A DNA stretch of 6,256 nucleotides, taken from contig CAINXK010000519.1 of assembly GCA_903854805.1 (NCBI GenBank), positions 1 to 6,256 of the forward strand, written 5' to 3'. This document shows, in pieces, positions 5,150 through 6,256 of this stretch (position 1 is the first letter of the stretch; each line of letters begins with the position of its first letter). The notes under the pieces were generated by a model. It did no database searches, was not told where the DNA came from, and worked only from the letters and a program-made list of their open reading frames with translations. Origin of the DNA: an uncultured Anaerolineae bacterium (lineage in GTDB: Bacteria; Chloroflexota; Anaerolineae; Anaerolineales; Villigracilaceae). The translations under genes and the position numbers were made by a program.

Positions 5150-6256
5150 ATGAATAATTTGGACATGGTTCCGTCAGAAATAAAAAACGATCTTGTTGAA
5201 TTTGCTCAAAGCCTGGTTAGAATAAAAAGCTATTCCGGCGAGGAAGAGGAAATCATCAAGTTTATTCAGCAGAAAATGATTGATCTTGGATATGATGAAG
5301 TTACCATCGATTTGATGGGAAATGTACTTGGAAGAATTGGAAATGGACCCAAGTCAATCATGTTCGACTCTCATGTTGATACGGTCAGCGTAAATAATGA
5401 AGGCAGATGGAATCATCAGCCTTTTAGCGGAGATATAGTAAACGGCTGTCTTCATGGAAGAGGTTCAGTGGATATGAAATCAGCCGTAGCTGCATCAATT
5501 TACGCAGGCGCGATTGCCAAAAAACTTGGGCTTGATTCTGGTAAAACCCTATATGTTTCCTGTACTGTGTTTGAGGAAGATTGTGATGGGGAAAACCTGA
5601 AACACATGTTCAAAGAGCTGAAATTCAAACCAAACTATATGGTTATTTGTGAACCTTCCGGTAACAAGCTCGCACTCGGGCATAAGGGTAAAGCGCAGGT
5701 ATCCATCAAAACACAGGGCGTATCTGCGCACGGTTCAGCCCCAGAAAAAGGTGTCAATGCTATTTATGAAATGGCCGAGATCATCCAGCGGGTTGAGCAA
5801 ACAAATCTGGAGCTCATGAAAAGAGCTGCTCCGCGGGGTACTCTGGTAATGTCACAGATTTCAAGCACCAGTGCATCATTAAATGCAGTCCCTTCTGAAT
5901 GTGAGGTGTACCTGGATAGGCGAATGGTGCCTGGCGAGACTGAAGATGCCATAAAAAAAGAAATGGATCAACTTATTCAGGGCAAAAAAGCCACCTGGCG
6001 TGTGGGTAGCCTGCAGAGAAAAAGTTGGACCGGGATGGAGATTAATTATGAGCCATTTCACCTGGCCTGGAAAATCGATCTGGAGCATGAACTTAGTAAG
6101 GCTTGTATTGCTGCCTATCAGCAAACCTTTGGGATTGCCCCCAGTGAGTTTGACTTTTGGGATTTCAGCACCAATGCCGTCACATCGGTAAGCATGGGGA
6201 TCCCAACGATTGGTTTTGGACCCGGCGAATATAAATTGGCGCATATGGATAATGAA
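5150..6256 (+). CDS. ygeY: YgeY-type M20 metallohydrolase (selenium-metabolism hydrolase family), 3' end cut off
   Basis: My translation from the ATG at 5150 is open to the window edge, 369 codons. It is an M20 di-zinc hydrolase: metal ligands H75 and bridging D108 (in HVDTV 75-79 and GRGSVDMK 103-110), with D77 supporting H75; catalytic base E142 and ligand E143 in EEDCDG; E168 in CEPSG; dimerisation-domain H194 in VSAHGSAPEKG; and the final ligand H365 in AHMDNE. From memory of E. coli YgeY, the motifs VQEEDCDG, GVSCHGSAPERG, RPSWTG, FSTNGV and IPVIGFGPG all have close counterparts here, so assignment to the YgeY subfamily rather than ArgE or DapE is favoured. That family sits with selenium-dependent molybdenum hydroxylase and purine-catabolism genes; its exact reaction is not settled. 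E. coli YgeY is about 400 residues, so roughly 30 are missing at the edge. No signal peptide is seen, so it is cytoplasmic. The gene looks more A-rich than the kinases by eye. Partner genes, if any, would lie to the right. Confidence 0.88.
   Translation, partial: MNNLDMVPSEIKNDLVEFAQSLVRIKSYSGEEEEIIKFIQQKMIDLGYDEVTIDLMGNVLGRIGNGPKSIMFDSHVDTVSVNNEGRWNHQPFSGDIVNGCLHGRGSVDMKSAVAASIYAGAIAKKLGLDSGKTLYVSCTVFEEDCDGENLKHMFKELKFKPNYMVICEPSGNKLALGHKGKAQVSIKTQGVSAHGSAPEKGVNAIYEMAEIIQRVEQTNLELMKRAAPRGTLVMSQISSTSASLNAVPSECEVYLDRRMVPGETEDAIKKEMDQLIQGKKATWRVGSLQRKSWTGMEINYEPFHLAWKIDLEHELSKACIAAYQQTFGIAPSEFDFWDFSTNAVTSVSMGIPTIGFGPGEYKLAHMDNE

Noticed and set aside
5549..6244. Several minus-strand ORFs and one plus-frame ORF in the right part
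   Set aside because: All are shadows of the YgeY-like gene, which is strongly supported by its metal-binding motifs.
1..6256. CRISPR array, tRNA, rRNA, insertion sequence or selenocysteine element
   Set aside because: No regularly spaced repeats, no cloverleaf or rRNA-like stretches, no transposase and no in-frame UGA in the YgeY-like gene were seen on reading both strands.

Overview
The window reads as bacterial. It carries three tandem eukaryote-like Ser/Thr protein kinase genes (Hanks type) on the minus strand and, divergent from them, one M20-family metallohydrolase gene on the plus strand. The best guess for the source is Chloroflexota, class Anaerolineae or a close relative. That guess rests on the Thr/Pro-repeat extracytoplasmic linker, the fusion of a kinase to a formylglycine-generating-enzyme-like (FGE/SUMF1) domain, and multiple membrane kinases in tandem. 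It is an inference from protein style, since no rRNA or other marker gene is present.

Layout, left to right. Positions 1-224 (minus) hold the first 74 residues of a kinase that runs off the left edge. Positions 225-912 are non-coding: a terminator-like hairpin just downstream of the next kinase, a possible promoter for the partial kinase, and a palindrome. Positions 913-3021 (minus) encode a 702-residue protein made of a kinase, a helical segment, one membrane span, a Thr/Pro linker and an FGE-like domain that lacks the FGE active-site cysteines. Positions 3176-4384 (minus) encode a 402-residue kinase anchored by a C-terminal membrane helix with no outside domain. Positions 4385-5149 form a 765-bp divergent intergenic region with several inverted repeats and a candidate promoter on each strand. 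Positions 5150-6256 (plus) hold the first 369 residues of a YgeY-type hydrolase, cut by the right edge probably about 30 residues before its end.

How the genes fit together. The partial kinase and the 702-residue kinase are close paralogs: 52 of the first 74 residues are identical by hand count, and the short leader before the start codon is also conserved, so a local duplication is likely. The 402-residue kinase is more distant but shares the plan of kinase, helical region and membrane helix. The 702-residue protein probably senses or binds something outside the cell through its FGE-like fold and signals inward, while the tail-anchored kinase could be a partner or substrate at the membrane; both roles are inferred. 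The YgeY-like gene belongs to a family found in selenium-dependent molybdenum hydroxylase and purine-catabolism clusters. It is divergently oriented and need not be functionally linked to the kinases. Nothing here is a clearly new system. The most unusual items are the cysteine-less FGE receptor kinase with HGD/DLG motifs, the conserved seven-codon overlapping mini-ORF at two kinase starts, and the set of inverted repeats around the candidate ygeY promoter.
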